From: Methylobacterium sp. 17Sr1-1
Lineage (GTDB): Bacteria; Pseudomonadota; Alphaproteobacteria; Rhizobiales; Beijerinckiaceae
Length of the DNA stretch: 64,000 bases
NCBI RefSeq assembly: GCF_003173775.1
Contig: NZ_CP029552.1
Span: forward strand, 4,219,001 to 4,283,000
Reading direction: 5' to 3'
Notes under the pieces: generated by a model
The model's input: only the letters and a program-made list of their open reading frames with translations
Told to the model about the DNA's origin: nothing
Database searches by the model: none
Made by a program: the position numbers and the translations under genes
Part shown: piece after piece, positions 1-9,155 of the stretch
Position numbering within the stretch: the first letter of the stretch is position 1
How the letters are laid out: each line of letters begins with the position of its first letter

Positions 1-264
1 CAGATCCCGGCCGACATCCCGTGGGTGCTGCGGGTCGACGGCCACACCGACGCGCGGCCGATCGCGTCGTCGCAATTCCCGTCGAACTGGGCGCTCTCGG
101 CGGCGCGCGCCATCGCGGTGGTGCAGTACCTCGTCGGAAAGGGCATCCCGCCCCAGCGCCTGCTCGCCGGCGCCTTCGGCGAGTTCCAGCCCCTCGAGGC
201 CGGGACGAGCGAGGAGGCCTATGCCCGCAACCGGCGGATCGAGATGAAGCTGACGGAGCGGTAG
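1..264 (+). CDS. OmpA/MotB-family peptidoglycan-binding protein, C-terminal part
   Basis: Only the C-terminal 87 residues are present; the gene begins before the window. The segment carries the OmpA/MotB peptidoglycan-binding signature: VDGHTD followed by NWALSAARA, then a closing NRRIEMKL. This domain anchors envelope or motor proteins to peptidoglycan through diaminopimelate. Without the N-terminus I cannot say whether it is a MotB-like motor protein, an OmpA-like porin or a separate anchor protein. It ends a few bases before the convergent radC gene. Confidence 0.85.
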   Translation, partial: QIPADIPWVLRVDGHTDARPIASSQFPSNWALSAARAIAVVQYLVGKGIPPQRLLAGAFGEFQPLEAGTSEEAYARNRRIEMKLTER

Positions 265-268
265 GAAC

Positions 269-1018
269 TCAGATCAGCTTCAGCCCGCGGAAGCTCGCGT
301 GGCCGTCCCGCCCGACGATGATGTGGTCGTGCACCACGATGCCGAGGGGCCCGGCCACCGCGACGATGTCGCGGGTTATCTTGATGTCGGCCTGGGACGG
401 GGTCGGATCGCCCGACGGGTGGTTGTGGACCAGGATCAGGGCGGTGGCCGAGAGCTCCAGCGCCCGGCGCACCACCTCGCGCGGATAGACCGGCGTGTGG
501 TCGACGGTGCCGCGGCCCTGGACCTCGTCGGCGATCAGGCGGTTGCGCTTGTCGAGGAAGAGCAGCCGGAACTCCTCCCGCGGCGCGAACGCCATCGCGG
601 CCCGGCAATAATCGATCACCGCGGCCCAGGACGAGAGCAGCGTGCGCTCGGCCACCGCGCCACGGGCGAGCCGCCGCCCGGCCGCCTCCATGATCTTGAG
701 ATCGGTGACGACCGCAGGGCCGATGCCGTCGACCTCCAGCAGCCGCTCCGGCGAGGCGCTGATCACCTCCGCGAAGCTGCCGAAGCGGGCGATCAGCGCT
801 TTGGCGATCGGCTTCACGTCCCGGCGCGGGATGGCGCGGAACAGCACCAGCTCCAGGAACTCGTAATCGGGCAACGTGTCCCCTTGCGCGAAGCGGGCGC
901 GCAGGCGGTCGCGGTGGCCGTAGTAATGCGGCTCGTCCGCCTTCTCCGGGGGCTTGCTCTCGGGCACTGAACCGCCGGCCTCCGCGAAACCGGGACGGGT
1001 GCGGGGCGGGCGGGTCAT
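269..1018 (-). CDS. radC: RadC/MPN (JAMM) domain protein
   Basis: A 249-residue protein of the RadC family. The N-terminal half has the helix-hairpin-helix-like region ([16 protein letters not shown], about residues 93-108). The C-terminal half is a JAB/MPN fold with the JAMM metal motif H198, H200 and D211 in [14 protein letters not shown]. The name DNA repair protein RadC is historical; the molecular function is unsettled, although the JAMM motif implies a metal-dependent hydrolase. It is followed on the same strand (upstream in transcription) by map, a common pairing in Rhizobiales, with 25 bases between them. Confidence 0.93.
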   Translation of the reverse strand: MTRPPRTRPGFAEAGGSVPESKPPEKADEPHYYGHRDRLRARFAQGDTLPDYEFLELVLFRAIPRRDVKPIAKALIARFGSFAEVISASPERLLEVDGIGPAVVTDLKIMEAAGRRLARGAVAERTLLSSWAAVIDYCRAAMAFAPREEFRLLFLDKRNRLIADEVQGRGTVDHTPVYPREVVRRALELSATALILVHNHPSGDPTPSQADIKITRDIVAVAGPLGIVVHDHIIVGRDGHASFRGLKLI

Positions 1019-1043
1019 GGCCGAGCCGGACCGGGCCGAGCCG

Positions 1044-1877
1044 TCAGGCGGTGGCGGCCGTGTCGTGCGGCTTGTCCAGCCCCTTGGGCGAGAGGGTGAA
1101 GATCTCGACGCCGGTCTCGGTCACCGCCACCGTGTGCTCGAACTGGGCCGAGAGCGAGCGGTCGCGGGTCACCGCGGTCCAGCCGTCGGCCAGCACCTTC
1201 ACCGCCGGGCGGCCGAGATTGATCATCGGCTCCACGGTGAAGAACTGGCCGGGCTTCAGGGCGACGCTGTAGCTCGGTTCGACGTAGTGCAGGATGGTCG
1301 GCGCGTCATGATAGGTGCGGCCGAGGCCGTGGCCGCAGAAATCGCGCACCACCGAGCAGCGCTCGGCCTCCGCGAAGGCCTGGATCGCCGCGCCGATGTC
1401 GTTGGTGGTGCCGCCGGGCTTGATCGCCGCGATGCCGCGCATCATCGCCTCGTGGGTGATGTCGCACAGGCGCGCCGCCTTGCGCGGCACCTCGCCGACA
1501 TAGGCCATGCGGCTCGAATCGCCGTGCCAGCCGTCGACGATCAGGCAGATGTCGAGGTTGACGATGTCGCCCTCGCGCAGCGGCTTGTCGTTCGGGATGC
1601 CGTGGCAGACGACGTGGTTGATCGAGGTGCAGATCGACTTCGGATAGCCGCGGTAATGCAGCGAGGCGGGATAAGCGCCGTGGTCCATCGCGAAGGTGTA
1701 GGCGAGGCGGTCGAGCGCCTCGGTGGTGACGCCGGGCGCCACCGCCTCCATCAGCAGGTCGAGGGCCTCGGCGGTCAGCCGGCCGGCCTTGCGCATCGCC
1801 TCGAAGGCCTCGGGGCCGTGGATCGGCGGCTCCTGCCGGCGGCCGTCCTTGACCGCACTCTGCTCGTCACGACTCAT
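1044..1877 (-). CDS. map: Type I methionine aminopeptidase
   Basis: A 277-residue cytoplasmic enzyme that removes the initiator methionine from nascent proteins. The five conserved dinuclear-metal ligands are recognisable: the first Asp in [11 protein letters not shown], the second Asp in the same stretch, His in [13 protein letters not shown], Glu in FTVEPMIN and the final Glu in QFEHTVAV. Length fits type I bacterial enzymes with a short N-terminal extension. It lies directly upstream of radC on the same strand and the two are probably co-transcribed. Confidence 0.95.
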   Translation of the reverse strand: MSRDEQSAVKDGRRQEPPIHGPEAFEAMRKAGRLTAEALDLLMEAVAPGVTTEALDRLAYTFAMDHGAYPASLHYRGYPKSICTSINHVVCHGIPNDKPLREGDIVNLDICLIVDGWHGDSSRMAYVGEVPRKAARLCDITHEAMMRGIAAIKPGGTTNDIGAAIQAFAEAERCSVVRDFCGHGLGRTYHDAPTILHYVEPSYSVALKPGQFFTVEPMINLGRPAVKVLADGWTAVTRDRSLSAQFEHTVAVTETGVEIFTLSPKGLDKPHDTAATA

Positions 1878-1966
1878 CGGGGGCCCGAAAGATGCGCTGG
1901 CGCTGAAAAAACCGGATGCCTCGATGTAGGCGCTTCCGGCTCCGAAGCCAAGGACGAAGGGAGGCG

Positions 1967-2293
1967 CTAGCGCGGATCGACCCAGGCCCGCGGCCGGGCC
2001 GTCGCGGCGGCCGGCACCCGCTGGGCCACCCGCGTGACGGGCCGCGGCTCAGCTTGCCGCGCCGCGTGGTGGCGCCGCACCCGGCGGCCGGCCCGGCGCG
2101 GGCGCCGGCCCGATTCGCCCCAGGCGGCGCCGACGACCCCGCCCACCACCGCGCCGATCGGCCCGGCAACGAGCGCGCCCGCCACCGCGCCGGCGCCCGC
2201 GCCGACCACGGTGCGGCTCTGGGCCTGCGCCGCGGGGGCGCCGAGCACGGTGAGAGCGGCGAGGAGGGCGAGCCTCGGCAGGAAGCGGGTCAC
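1967..2293 (-). CDS. Small exported glycine-zipper protein
   Basis: A 108-residue protein with a clear Sec signal peptide (TRFLPRLALLAALTVLG ... AQAQ), then a glycine-zipper segment rich in GAxAG repeats (about residues 27-55), then a basic, Arg-rich tail. I chose a GTG start because GAGAGGAT lies a few bases upstream; the reading frame extends further upstream but without a ribosome site. Glycine-zipper proteins of this type sit in the envelope. The exact role is unknown. Confidence 0.7.
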   Translation of the reverse strand: MTRFLPRLALLAALTVLGAPAAQAQSRTVVGAGAGAVAGALVAGPIGAVVGGVVGAAWGESGRRPRRAGRRVRRHHAARQAEPRPVTRVAQRVPAAATARPRAWVDPR

Positions 2294-2471
2294 GGGCGAT
2301 CCTCTCTTGGTTGACGCGTGTGCGGCGCCCCGATGTCGCAAGACCGTGACCAAACGGCGGCGGAGGCCTTCGGCCCCGGCGCGGCCCCCTAGGCGCGGCG
2401 GTCCCGAGGGGCTAGGAGAACCCGATATCCCGAGGGCATCAGGCCCCGCTCAAGGCAGGAACTCTGAGGCG

Positions 2472-2729
2472 ATGGCAGACAAGGCGGTCCCGCACTTCCA
2501 CAACCAGGACGGCGTTCCGGTCATCGAGGTCGGCTCGAAGGAGTTCATGTGCATCGGCGCGCTGCCGCCGTTCGACCATCCCCACGTCTTCCTCGACATG
2601 GGCGCCGACCACGAGATCATCTGCCAGTACTGCTCGACCCTGTATCGCTACAAGCCGTCCCTGAAGGCCGGCACGGCGAACCCGGCCTCGAGCGTCTGGG
2701 ACGACCGCGCCCGCCTCGCCGCCGAGTAA
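2472..2729 (+). CDS. Zinc-finger (CHCC-type) protein
   Basis: An 85-residue protein with the CHCC zinc-finger pattern (C at FMCIG, H at DHPHVF, then CQYC), as in the accessory subunit NDUFS6 of mitochondrial complex I and its small alphaproteobacterial relatives. It probably binds one zinc ion. Such genes are conserved in Rhizobiales as single small open frames. The stop codon lies three bases before the next gene's proposed TTG start, so the two may be translationally coupled. Confidence 0.85.
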   Translation: MADKAVPHFHNQDGVPVIEVGSKEFMCIGALPPFDHPHVFLDMGADHEIICQYCSTLYRYKPSLKAGTANPASSVWDDRARLAAE

Positions 2730-2732
2730 GCC

Positions 2733-3977
2733 TTGCCCCCCAGCCACTTACCTGGCCATCTGCCGGGGACTCGTCCGGTCCCGGACCGGCCGGGCCTGCG
2801 CGTCGCGATCGTCGGGGCCGGCATCGGCGGGCTCACGGCGGCGCTCGCCCTGAGCGCCCGCGGGCACGACGTGACCCTCGTCGAGCGCCGCACCGCCTTC
2901 AGCGAGGTCGGGGCGGGCCTGCAGCTCTCGCCCAATGCCAGCCGGATCCTCACCGATCTCGGTCTCGGCCTCCCCTTGCGCCGCGTCGCCGGCGAGCCGG
3001 CCCGGGTGCGGATCCGCGGGCTGACCACGGCCCGCGACATCGGCGAGATCGCGCTGGGCGAGGCGATGCGCGAGCGGTTCGGCGCGCCCTACTGGGTGGT
3101 GCACCGGGCCGACCTCCAGACCATCTTGCTCGAGGCCGCCCGCGGCCGGCCCGGCATCCGCCTGCTGATCGGGCGCGCCGTCACCGCCGTGCAGGAAACA
3201 TCAACCCGCGCCACCCTGACGCTCGCCAGCGACGGCGGCCGCAGCGAGACCCTGGAGGTCGACCTCGTGGTGGCGGCCGACGGCGTGCGCTCGGCCCTGC
3301 GCACCAGCCTCGACCGGCGCCCCTTGCGCCCCCGCGGCGAGGCCGCCTGGCGCGCCACCCTCCCCCGCGAGGCGGTGCCGCCCGAATTCCTGGCCGACGA
3401 GACCGGCCTGTGGCTCGGCCCCGGCCGGCACGTGGTGCATTACCCGATCAATGGCGGGCGCCGGCTCAACCTCGTCGCCGTGGTGCCGGACACGACCGGC
3501 AGCGAGGATTGGGGCGCCCGCGGCGAGCCCGCCCGCCTGCGCGCCGCCTTCGCCGACGCCGCCCCTCCCCTCGCCGGCCTCCTCGCCCGGCCCGAGTCCT
3601 GGCTGGTCTGGTCCCTGGTCGACCGGCCGGCCGCCCGCCCGATGGCCCGCGGCCGGATCGCGCTGCTCGGCGACGCCGCCCACCCGGTTCTGCCGTTCCT
3701 GGCGCAGGGCGCCGCGCTGGCGATCGAGGACGCCGCGGTGCTCGCCGCCTGCCTCGTCCCCGGCCAGCCGGTGCCGGCCGCCTTGTCCCGCTACGCCAAG
3801 GCCCGGGCCGAGCGGGTGGCGACCATCCAGGCCCACGCCCGCCGCAACGGCCGCGTCTACCACGCCGGCCCCCTGATCGCCGCCGCCCGCGACGCGGTGA
3901 TGGGCCGCCTCGGCCCGGTCCGGATGACCGAGCGCTACGCCTGGCTCTACGGCTGGCGCCCGCTCGGGCCGGCGTAA
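2733..3977 (+). CDS. FAD-dependent monooxygenase (salicylate hydroxylase-like)
   Basis: A 414-residue flavoprotein of the UbiH/PHBH aromatic hydroxylase family. Visible motifs are the Rossmann GxGxxG at VAIVGAGIGGLTAALAL (about residues 24-40), the DG motif VVAADGVRSALR, and the GD motif GRIALLGDAAHPVLPFLAQG that closes the FAD site. The substrate cannot be named; salicylate or 3-hydroxybenzoate type hydroxylases are the closest family labels. The start is taken as TTG because no ATG lies before the nucleotide-binding motif. Confidence 0.85.
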   Translation: MPPSHLPGHLPGTRPVPDRPGLRVAIVGAGIGGLTAALALSARGHDVTLVERRTAFSEVGAGLQLSPNASRILTDLGLGLPLRRVAGEPARVRIRGLTTARDIGEIALGEAMRERFGAPYWVVHRADLQTILLEAARGRPGIRLLIGRAVTAVQETSTRATLTLASDGGRSETLEVDLVVAADGVRSALRTSLDRRPLRPRGEAAWRATLPREAVPPEFLADETGLWLGPGRHVVHYPINGGRRLNLVAVVPDTTGSEDWGARGEPARLRAAFADAAPPLAGLLARPESWLVWSLVDRPAARPMARGRIALLGDAAHPVLPFLAQGAALAIEDAAVLAACLVPGQPVPAALSRYAKARAERVATIQAHARRNGRVYHAGPLIAAARDAVMGRLGPVRMTERYAWLYGWRPLGPA

Positions 3978-4056
3978 GCTTTCTCGCGATCCGATCGCGA
4001 GGCCTTGATCTGCGCCCCGCCCCCGGCTAACCCGGACCGGCAGGGCAGCGCCCTTC

Positions 4057-4142
4057 GCGGACGTGGCGGAATCGGTAGACGCACGAGACTTAAAATCTTG
4101 CGACCTCTGGTCGTGCGGGTTCGAGTCCCGCCGTCCGCACCA
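4057..4142 (+). tRNA. tRNA-Leu (anticodon UAA)
   Basis: The acceptor stem GCGGACG pairs with CGTCCGC, followed by discriminator A and an encoded CCA. The anticodon loop CTTAAAA reads UAA. The long variable arm (class II) and the TTCGAGTCCCG T-arm are typical of tRNA-Leu. The sequence turns abruptly AT-rich immediately after the encoded CCA, marking this tRNA as the edge of an inserted segment. Confidence 0.95.
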
Positions 4143-4220
4143 ATGTTCTTAATTTTTTAAGGTTGAAAAAGTTTGAATAACAATGAAAAATTACTCTCGT
4201 TTGTCAATCGAATCGAATAT

Positions 4221-5710
4221 TTAACCGCTTCTTTCGATTTCTAGTTTGTGTGAAAGCGCATGTACGACTTTCGGGTCCCTGATCTTGAATGTTGCGCTTC
4301 CGCCGGCTGAGCCGGTGCGCTCTATAAGGCCCATGCTCTCCATAGCAGCCACATAGTTTTGTGTCGAGCTGCCAGTGCCTGCACGTTCGTTGAGCTGGTT
4401 TCTTGTAAATTCTATGTTTTCTAATTTCAGTAAGTGCCTTATATAGGCATAAATATCCATCGAATTGGCTCTAGCGTTAGATCTCCTGGGATAGTATTCA
4501 TAAAAGTTAAATTGCTTAACAAAATCGCTTATGCCTTGTTCTATTGCGCGAGGAGTAATTTTGCTTGATTCCGGGTTCAGGCGGAATTGAGATTTGAAGC
4601 TTTTATCAAGTAAATGCCATAAATCACGAGGGTTCTTATTCGCAAGCGTCAACATTTGCTGAAAGCCTTTTGTTTCCATCCCATTTTCAAATATATTTGC
4701 AAAAGAATGAGTGGCGTTATTTGAAAATACAGATAGCCTCCTATTTGCAGCAGAGATTAGGTCGGCGTCGTCCCATATTACTGAGGGGCAAAATATTTTT
4801 TGTGTTCTTACTCTATCTTTCAGCATATTGAACGGAATCACCCATAATGATAAGATTACTTGGAAGGAATCGTCTGTTAAAAATTTATTGTCGGTGACAA
4901 CAGGCTCGATGAAAGATTCTATTTCTTCCGCAGCATTATTTAGTCTAGCGTCTTCATCCGCCTTGTCAAATATAAAAATAATATTATTGTATCCTATCTT
5001 CTTTGATAATCCTACCAGCTTCTTCAACATCGAGAATGAAATTTCAGGATCGGAGAAACTCTCATCTATATTGTAAGTAAATTCTGGAAAGTATTCCTTC
5101 CATTCTGATTGCTGTTTCGGGGTTCCTGCCGCTTGTGAAATTAAGTCAGAAAGAAAGGACACAGCTGCATTTGCACCAATGTTGAGCGGTATACGCGCAA
5201 CCTTATAAAACTTGTTCGATATCCAAGCCCCCACCCCATTTGTAGAGCAGCAACTTTTCTATGTAGCTCGTTTTTGCTCGCTTGCCTAACAAAATGAGCA
5301 AGAAAATATGATAAAAGAACCTTGTCTTGTTTTGACAGGCTAGATCCACTTTTGCGATCATCAGCCATCTGTGCAAATAATCTTTCCGCAAGATTCGATA
5401 TTGCGAATTTGTAAAAATTAGCCGAATTGAACGATAAAGATAAATCAGAATAATCCGATATGCTCACTAGTAAGGAGTCGTTGCTCGCCCTTCTTGAAAA
5501 ATCGTATAGTATTGCGGTTTTGCCTGTACCGCGATCACCAGCTATAATCATCGTTCTCCCATTGTTGAATCCTTCAATTATTGGGCTATACATCGAAAAA
5601 TCGACAAAAAGGTCTTTGCCATGGGTCTGTTCATTCTCTGATGTGAAAACGGAGAAAGGATATTCAACAAATCCAAATGCGCGATAAAACTCGCCAAAGC
5701 TCTTACTCAT
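4221..5710 (-). pseudogene. P-loop ATPase with C-terminal winged helix, frameshifted
   Basis: Two overlapping frames belong to one ancestral gene of about 496 codons. The 5' part starts at an ATG preceded by GGAAG and carries the Walker A motif GDRGTGKT near residue 60. The 3' part carries a Walker B-like NIIFIFDKADED, an NPRDLWHLLDKSF segment resembling a sensor-2 helix, and a terminal winged helix (about the last 70 residues, with LNERAGTGSSTQNYVAAMES). The frames join if one base is restored in the run of five C at 5228-5232 (plus strand). The architecture resembles AAA+/STAND or Orc1-like ATPases, often in mobile or defence contexts. Codon use is strikingly AT-rich compared with all neighbours. 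Real decay, programmed frameshifting and sequencing error all remain possible. Confidence 0.75.
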
Positions 5711-6072
5711 GCGAGCACTTCCAGCTGATGCTTGCGAAATCCAACATTGCCATATCATAACGTTGACGGTTTTGGTGTCCACTAACGATCGTGTCGCGCC
5801 CACAAGAAACGTCCAAAATTTGTTGAAATAGTAATTTTCAAATTTTATTTAGAAGTTTTACCAGATTTTTTTTCGCTGTGTCGAAATATCAACCACATCA
5901 TCCTAGTATCGAGATGCATCTCGCGACCAAACATTATATCGGATTGATTGGACGGTTTTCGCTTTGTTGAAACGGTTCCTAACTTTCTTGGAATGCTATC
6001 TTCTACTTCTGCGTCGCTCTAATCGTTCGGATACAGATGGGAGACGAAGCGAAAACGCCACGAAGATGCGTC
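5711..6072. other. AT-rich gene-free end of the tRNA-Leu island
   Basis: About 360 bases of low-GC sequence between the ATPase start and the thiE stop, of the same foreign composition as the ATPase. It should hold the ATPase promoter. I find no convincing second gene and no copy of the tRNA 3' end that would mark the right attachment site. Composition returns to high GC near 6.09 kb, inside the end of thiE. Confidence 0.6.
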
Positions 6073-6669
6073 TTATCCAAAGGTCGGAATCACGCCCTTG
6101 ACATCCTGCGCACGCATAACCTTCCCCATCACCGCCACGGCAATGGCTCCGACCTTGCGGCACGCGGACGCCGTATCGGCATCGACGCCGCCAAGCGCCA
6201 CCACCGGCATCACTTCCGCCGCCTCGCGCAAAACTTCCAGCCCCAAAGCCGGCCCATACCCCGGCTTACTCGCCGTCAGAAAAATCGGGCTCAACGTCAC
6301 ATAATCCGCCCCCGCCTCCCGCGCCGCCCGCACGTCGCTGAGCGAATGCGCCGAGACGCCGAGCAACGCCCCCCGACCCAGCCGCGCCCGGGCGGCCGCC
6401 ACGGCGCCAGCCTCGCCGAGCTGAACTCCCGCCGCCCCCACCCGCGCCGCCAACTCCACATCGCGCCCGATGGTGAGCGCTCCCCCCACCCGCGCCACCT
6501 GTCCGGCCAGAGTCTCGGCCAGAACCGCCCGCTCCGGCGCCGGCAGGTCGCGGTCGCGCAGCCAGATCCAGCGGGCGCCGGCGGCGAGGCACGCAGCGAC
6601 GCGGTCGGCCAGGGGCTCGGGGCAGCCGTGCCGGTCGGTGACGATCAGCAGGCGGGCGGGCAGGCTCAC
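6073..6669 (-). CDS. thiE: Thiamine phosphate synthase
   Basis: A 198-residue TIM-barrel enzyme joining the HMP-pyrophosphate and thiazole-phosphate moieties to form thiamine phosphate. Recognisable elements are LIVTDRHG, the GVQLGE loop, [26 protein letters not shown] (normally xSPxxxTxTK) and the phosphate-binding end VALGGVDA. The GTG start overlaps the thiG stop by four bases (GTGA), so the two are translationally coupled. The final residues run up to the AT-rich island, but the protein appears complete. Confidence 0.9.
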   Translation of the reverse strand: MSLPARLLIVTDRHGCPEPLADRVAACLAAGARWIWLRDRDLPAPERAVLAETLAGQVARVGGALTIGRDVELAARVGAAGVQLGEAGAVAAARARLGRGALLGVSAHSLSDVRAAREAGADYVTLSPIFLTASKPGYGPALGLEVLREAAEVMPVVALGGVDADTASACRKVGAIAVAVMGKVMRAQDVKGVIPTFG

Positions 6670-7439
6670 GAGCCGACGAGGCCGAGCTGCGGGCTCGACG
6701 GCTCGGCCCGGGCGCGGCGCGGGATGCGGCCGGCGAGATGGGCGAGGCGGCCGGCCTCGACGGCGTGGCGCATGGCGCGGGCCATCCGCACCGGATCGTC
6801 GGCCTTGGCGACGGCGGTGTTGAGGAGCACCGCGGCGGCGCCCAGCTCCATGGCGATCACCGCGTCGGAGGCGGTACCGATGCCCGCGTCCACGATCACC
6901 GGCACGGGCGAGCGCCGGCAGATCAGTTCGAGATTCGCCGGGTTGGCGACGCCCATGCCGGAGCCGATCAGCGAGCCCATCGGCATCACCGCGGCGGCAC
7001 CCAGATCGGCGAGCCGGCTGCACACGACCGGGTCGTCGTTGCAGTAGGGGAGCACGACGAAGCCGGCATCGACCAGCTGGCGGGTGGCCTCGATCGTCTC
7101 GGCGACGTCGGGATAGAGCGTCTCGCGGTCGCCGATCACCTCGACCTTGATCCAGTTGGTGCCCATCGCCTCGCGGGCCAGCTCCGCCGTCATCACGGCG
7201 TCGCGGGCGGTCTCGCAGCCGGCGGTGTTGGGCAGGAAGCGGGCGCCCTTCAGGCGCGCCACCGTGTCCGAGCCGTGGCCGTGGAGCGAGATGCGGCGGA
7301 TCGAGACCGTCACCACCTCGGCGCCGCTCTCCCGCACCGCCTCGCTCATGATCGCCTGCGTCGGGTAGCCGGCGGTGCCGATGAGGAGGCGCGAGGACAG
7401 GGTCGTGCCGGCGATGACGAACGGGTCGTCGTGGGTCAT
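6666..7439 (-). CDS. thiG: Thiazole synthase
   Basis: A 257-residue (alpha/beta)8 enzyme that builds the thiazole ring of thiamine from 1-deoxyxylulose 5-phosphate, dehydroglycine and ThiS thiocarboxylate. Typical stretches are [12 protein letters not shown], the lysine region [33 protein letters not shown] and [14 protein letters not shown]. The ATG start is preceded by GGAGGA. It forms an operon with thiE. The usual partners thiS and thiO are not in the window, so they must be encoded elsewhere. No TPP riboswitch consensus is visible upstream. Confidence 0.95.
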   Translation of the reverse strand: MTHDDPFVIAGTTLSSRLLIGTAGYPTQAIMSEAVRESGAEVVTVSIRRISLHGHGSDTVARLKGARFLPNTAGCETARDAVMTAELAREAMGTNWIKVEVIGDRETLYPDVAETIEATRQLVDAGFVVLPYCNDDPVVCSRLADLGAAAVMPMGSLIGSGMGVANPANLELICRRSPVPVIVDAGIGTASDAVIAMELGAAAVLLNTAVAKADDPVRMARAMRHAVEAGRLAHLAGRIPRRARAEPSSPQLGLVGS

Positions 7440-7614
7440 GGGGTTCCTCCGGATGTCGTGCGCGGGGTCGGCCGGATCGGCCATCTCTGTCGCACGCGGG
7501 CTCGTGCGGTGCGGGGCTCCGGGTCCAGGATACCGGACCCCGCCCCGTCGCGGCCCTGCATTCCGCTCAAGATGGGGATGCGCCCGCTTTCCGGCACCGG
7601 CCTCTCATGACGAA

Positions 7615-7647
7615 AGGGCCGCGTTCCCTTTTCGGAAACGCGGCCCT
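7615..7647 (-). terminator. Rho-independent terminator of irr
   Basis: A perfect 11-bp stem (AGGGCCGCGTT with AACGCGGCCCT) around an 11-base loop, followed on the minus strand by CTTTCGT. It sits 25 bases past the irr stop, with only a weak T-tract. Confidence 0.7.
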
Positions 7648-7672
7648 CGCAAACGTCACGGTGCGGGTGCGA

Positions 7673-8173
7673 TCAGGCCCGGCCGCCCCGGCGGCGCAGG
7701 CGGACGATCACCTCGACGCCGGCGATCTCCATGCCCTCGGGGGCCTGGGGCAGCGAATCGACGGTGATGCCGCAATCCGGCATGTCGAGCACCTGGCCCT
7801 CCTCCTCCAGGAAGAAGTGGTGGTGCTCGCTCGGGTTGGTGTCGAAATAGGCCTTCGAGCCGTCGAGGGCGAGCTGGCGCAGCAGGCCGGCCTCGGTGAA
7901 CTGGTGCAGGGTGTTGTAGACGGTCGCGAGGGAGACCGGGACCTTGGCCCGCATCGCCTCGTCGTACAGCATCTCGGCGGTGAGGTGCCGGTCGCCCTTG
8001 CCGAACAGCAACCAGCCGAGGGAGAGGCGCTGGCGCGTCGGGCGCAGGCCGGCACGGCGCAGGCGATCGCGAAGGTCCGAGAGCGGGCAACCGCGCCGCT
8101 GGCCGGCGGCGCCGGACTCGAGGGCCGGGACGCGGGCGCCGAGGACGGCGCGCAGGGGCGACAGGTCGTTCAT
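7673..8173 (-). CDS. irr: Iron response regulator Irr (Fur family)
   Basis: A 166-residue Fur-family regulator. The winged-helix region includes LRRAGLRPTRQRLSLGWLLF and SLATVYNTLHQFTEAGLL; the dimerisation half has the HHHFF cluster typical of Irr. A GCPLSD motif lies near the N-terminus. Cys-Pro in this position is the heme regulatory motif of Bradyrhizobium Irr, which triggers heme-dependent degradation. Irr represses or activates iron and heme genes when iron is low. It is transcribed away from fabA, the same arrangement as in other Rhizobiales, which supports the assignment. The in-frame region extends upstream but lacks a better start. Confidence 0.9.
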   Translation of the reverse strand: MNDLSPLRAVLGARVPALESGAAGQRRGCPLSDLRDRLRRAGLRPTRQRLSLGWLLFGKGDRHLTAEMLYDEAMRAKVPVSLATVYNTLHQFTEAGLLRQLALDGSKAYFDTNPSEHHHFFLEEEGQVLDMPDCGITVDSLPQAPEGMEIAGVEVIVRLRRRGGRA

Positions 8174-8405
8174 CAGCGGAACTACGACTCGTTGGACGGC
8201 GGCAATGTTACCGCTCGTTATAGGCCGCCCATCCCCCCGCCGCAACCCGACCGCGGCCGTTGAGGCGCAGATCAGAAGCGTTACAGACTAGGGCCTTCGG
8301 CCGGCTTTGAACAGTCCCGGGCGCTGTGTTAACGAGGCGCCACCCCGCCGCCCCCGGCCTCTGCCGGAGGGTCGGCGCCCCTTCGACGAGGATGTCGCCC
8401 CGCTC

Positions 8406-8963
8406 ATGTCCGCCGACCAGACCTCCGCCCCCGCCGCCCCGAGCCGGCCCTCGAGCTTCTCCTACGAGGACCTGCTGGCCTGCGGCCGCGGCGAGATGTT
8501 CGGCGCCGGCAACGCCCAGCTGCCGCTGCCGCCGATGCTGATGTTCGACCGCATCACCTCGATCGGCCGCGACGGCGGCGCCCACGGCAAGGGCCACGTG
8601 CTCGCCGAGCTCGACGTGCGGCCCGACCTCTGGTTCTTCCCCTGCCACTTCCACGGCGACCCGGTGATGCCGGGCTGCCTCGGCCTCGACGCCCTGTGGC
8701 AGCTGGTCGGCTTCCATCTCGGCTGGCTCGGCTCGCCGGGCCGCGGCCGGGCGCTCGGCGTCGGCGAGGTCAAGTTCAGCGACCAGGTGCTGCCCAGCGT
8801 CAAGAAGGTCGTCTACGGCGTCGATCTCAAGCGCGTGCGCCAGGGCCGCCTGGTCCTCGGCATCGCCGACGGCTGGCTCGAGGCCGACGGCCGGCGCATC
8901 TACGAGGCGCAGGACCTGCGCGTCGGCCTGTTCCAGGCCGCCACCCCGGCTGCCGGCGGCTGA
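8406..8963 (+). CDS. fabA: 3-hydroxydecanoyl-ACP dehydratase/isomerase
   Basis: A 185-residue hot-dog enzyme that dehydrates 3-hydroxyacyl-ACP and isomerises the C10 product, the branch point to unsaturated fatty acids. The active-site His is in [15 protein letters not shown] and the paired Asp in LGLDALWQL. It heads the fabA-fabB-fabI cluster and diverges from irr. The N-terminal 15 residues are a little longer than in E. coli. The downstream gap holds a GGCCCGC/GCGGGCC hairpin without a T-run. Confidence 0.95.
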   Translation: MSADQTSAPAAPSRPSSFSYEDLLACGRGEMFGAGNAQLPLPPMLMFDRITSIGRDGGAHGKGHVLAELDVRPDLWFFPCHFHGDPVMPGCLGLDALWQLVGFHLGWLGSPGRGRALGVGEVKFSDQVLPSVKKVVYGVDLKRVRQGRLVLGIADGWLEADGRRIYEAQDLRVGLFQAATPAAGG

Positions 8964-9155
8964 GCCTGCGCTGACAAGCCCGTCACCGCGCGGGCGATCC
9001 GGCCCGCCGCACTGAAAAGCGGGCCGTCACAGGCCCGCCGGGACCCTTTCCCCCGATGGGCGGTTGAGATTACGGCACCGGGCGCCTAGGTGACACCCGC
9101 TGGCGAAGACCGCCCGCGGGCGCCCGTGGCGCCGCTCCGGAGGGTTCCGACGATC

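Noticed and set aside
2549..4030. A 493-codon plus-strand frame overlapping the flavin monooxygenase
   Set aside because: Its translation is almost entirely Arg, Pro and Gly; the FAD, DG and GD motifs lie in the other frame.
5711..6090. Right attachment repeat matching the tRNA-Leu 3' end
   Set aside because: No copy of the T-arm/acceptor sequence was found where the composition returns to normal, and there is no integrase gene.
7440..7614. TPP riboswitch upstream of thiG
   Set aside because: No CTGAGA or ACCTGAT-type conserved blocks on the minus strand; only a GGGTCC/GGACCC hairpin is present.
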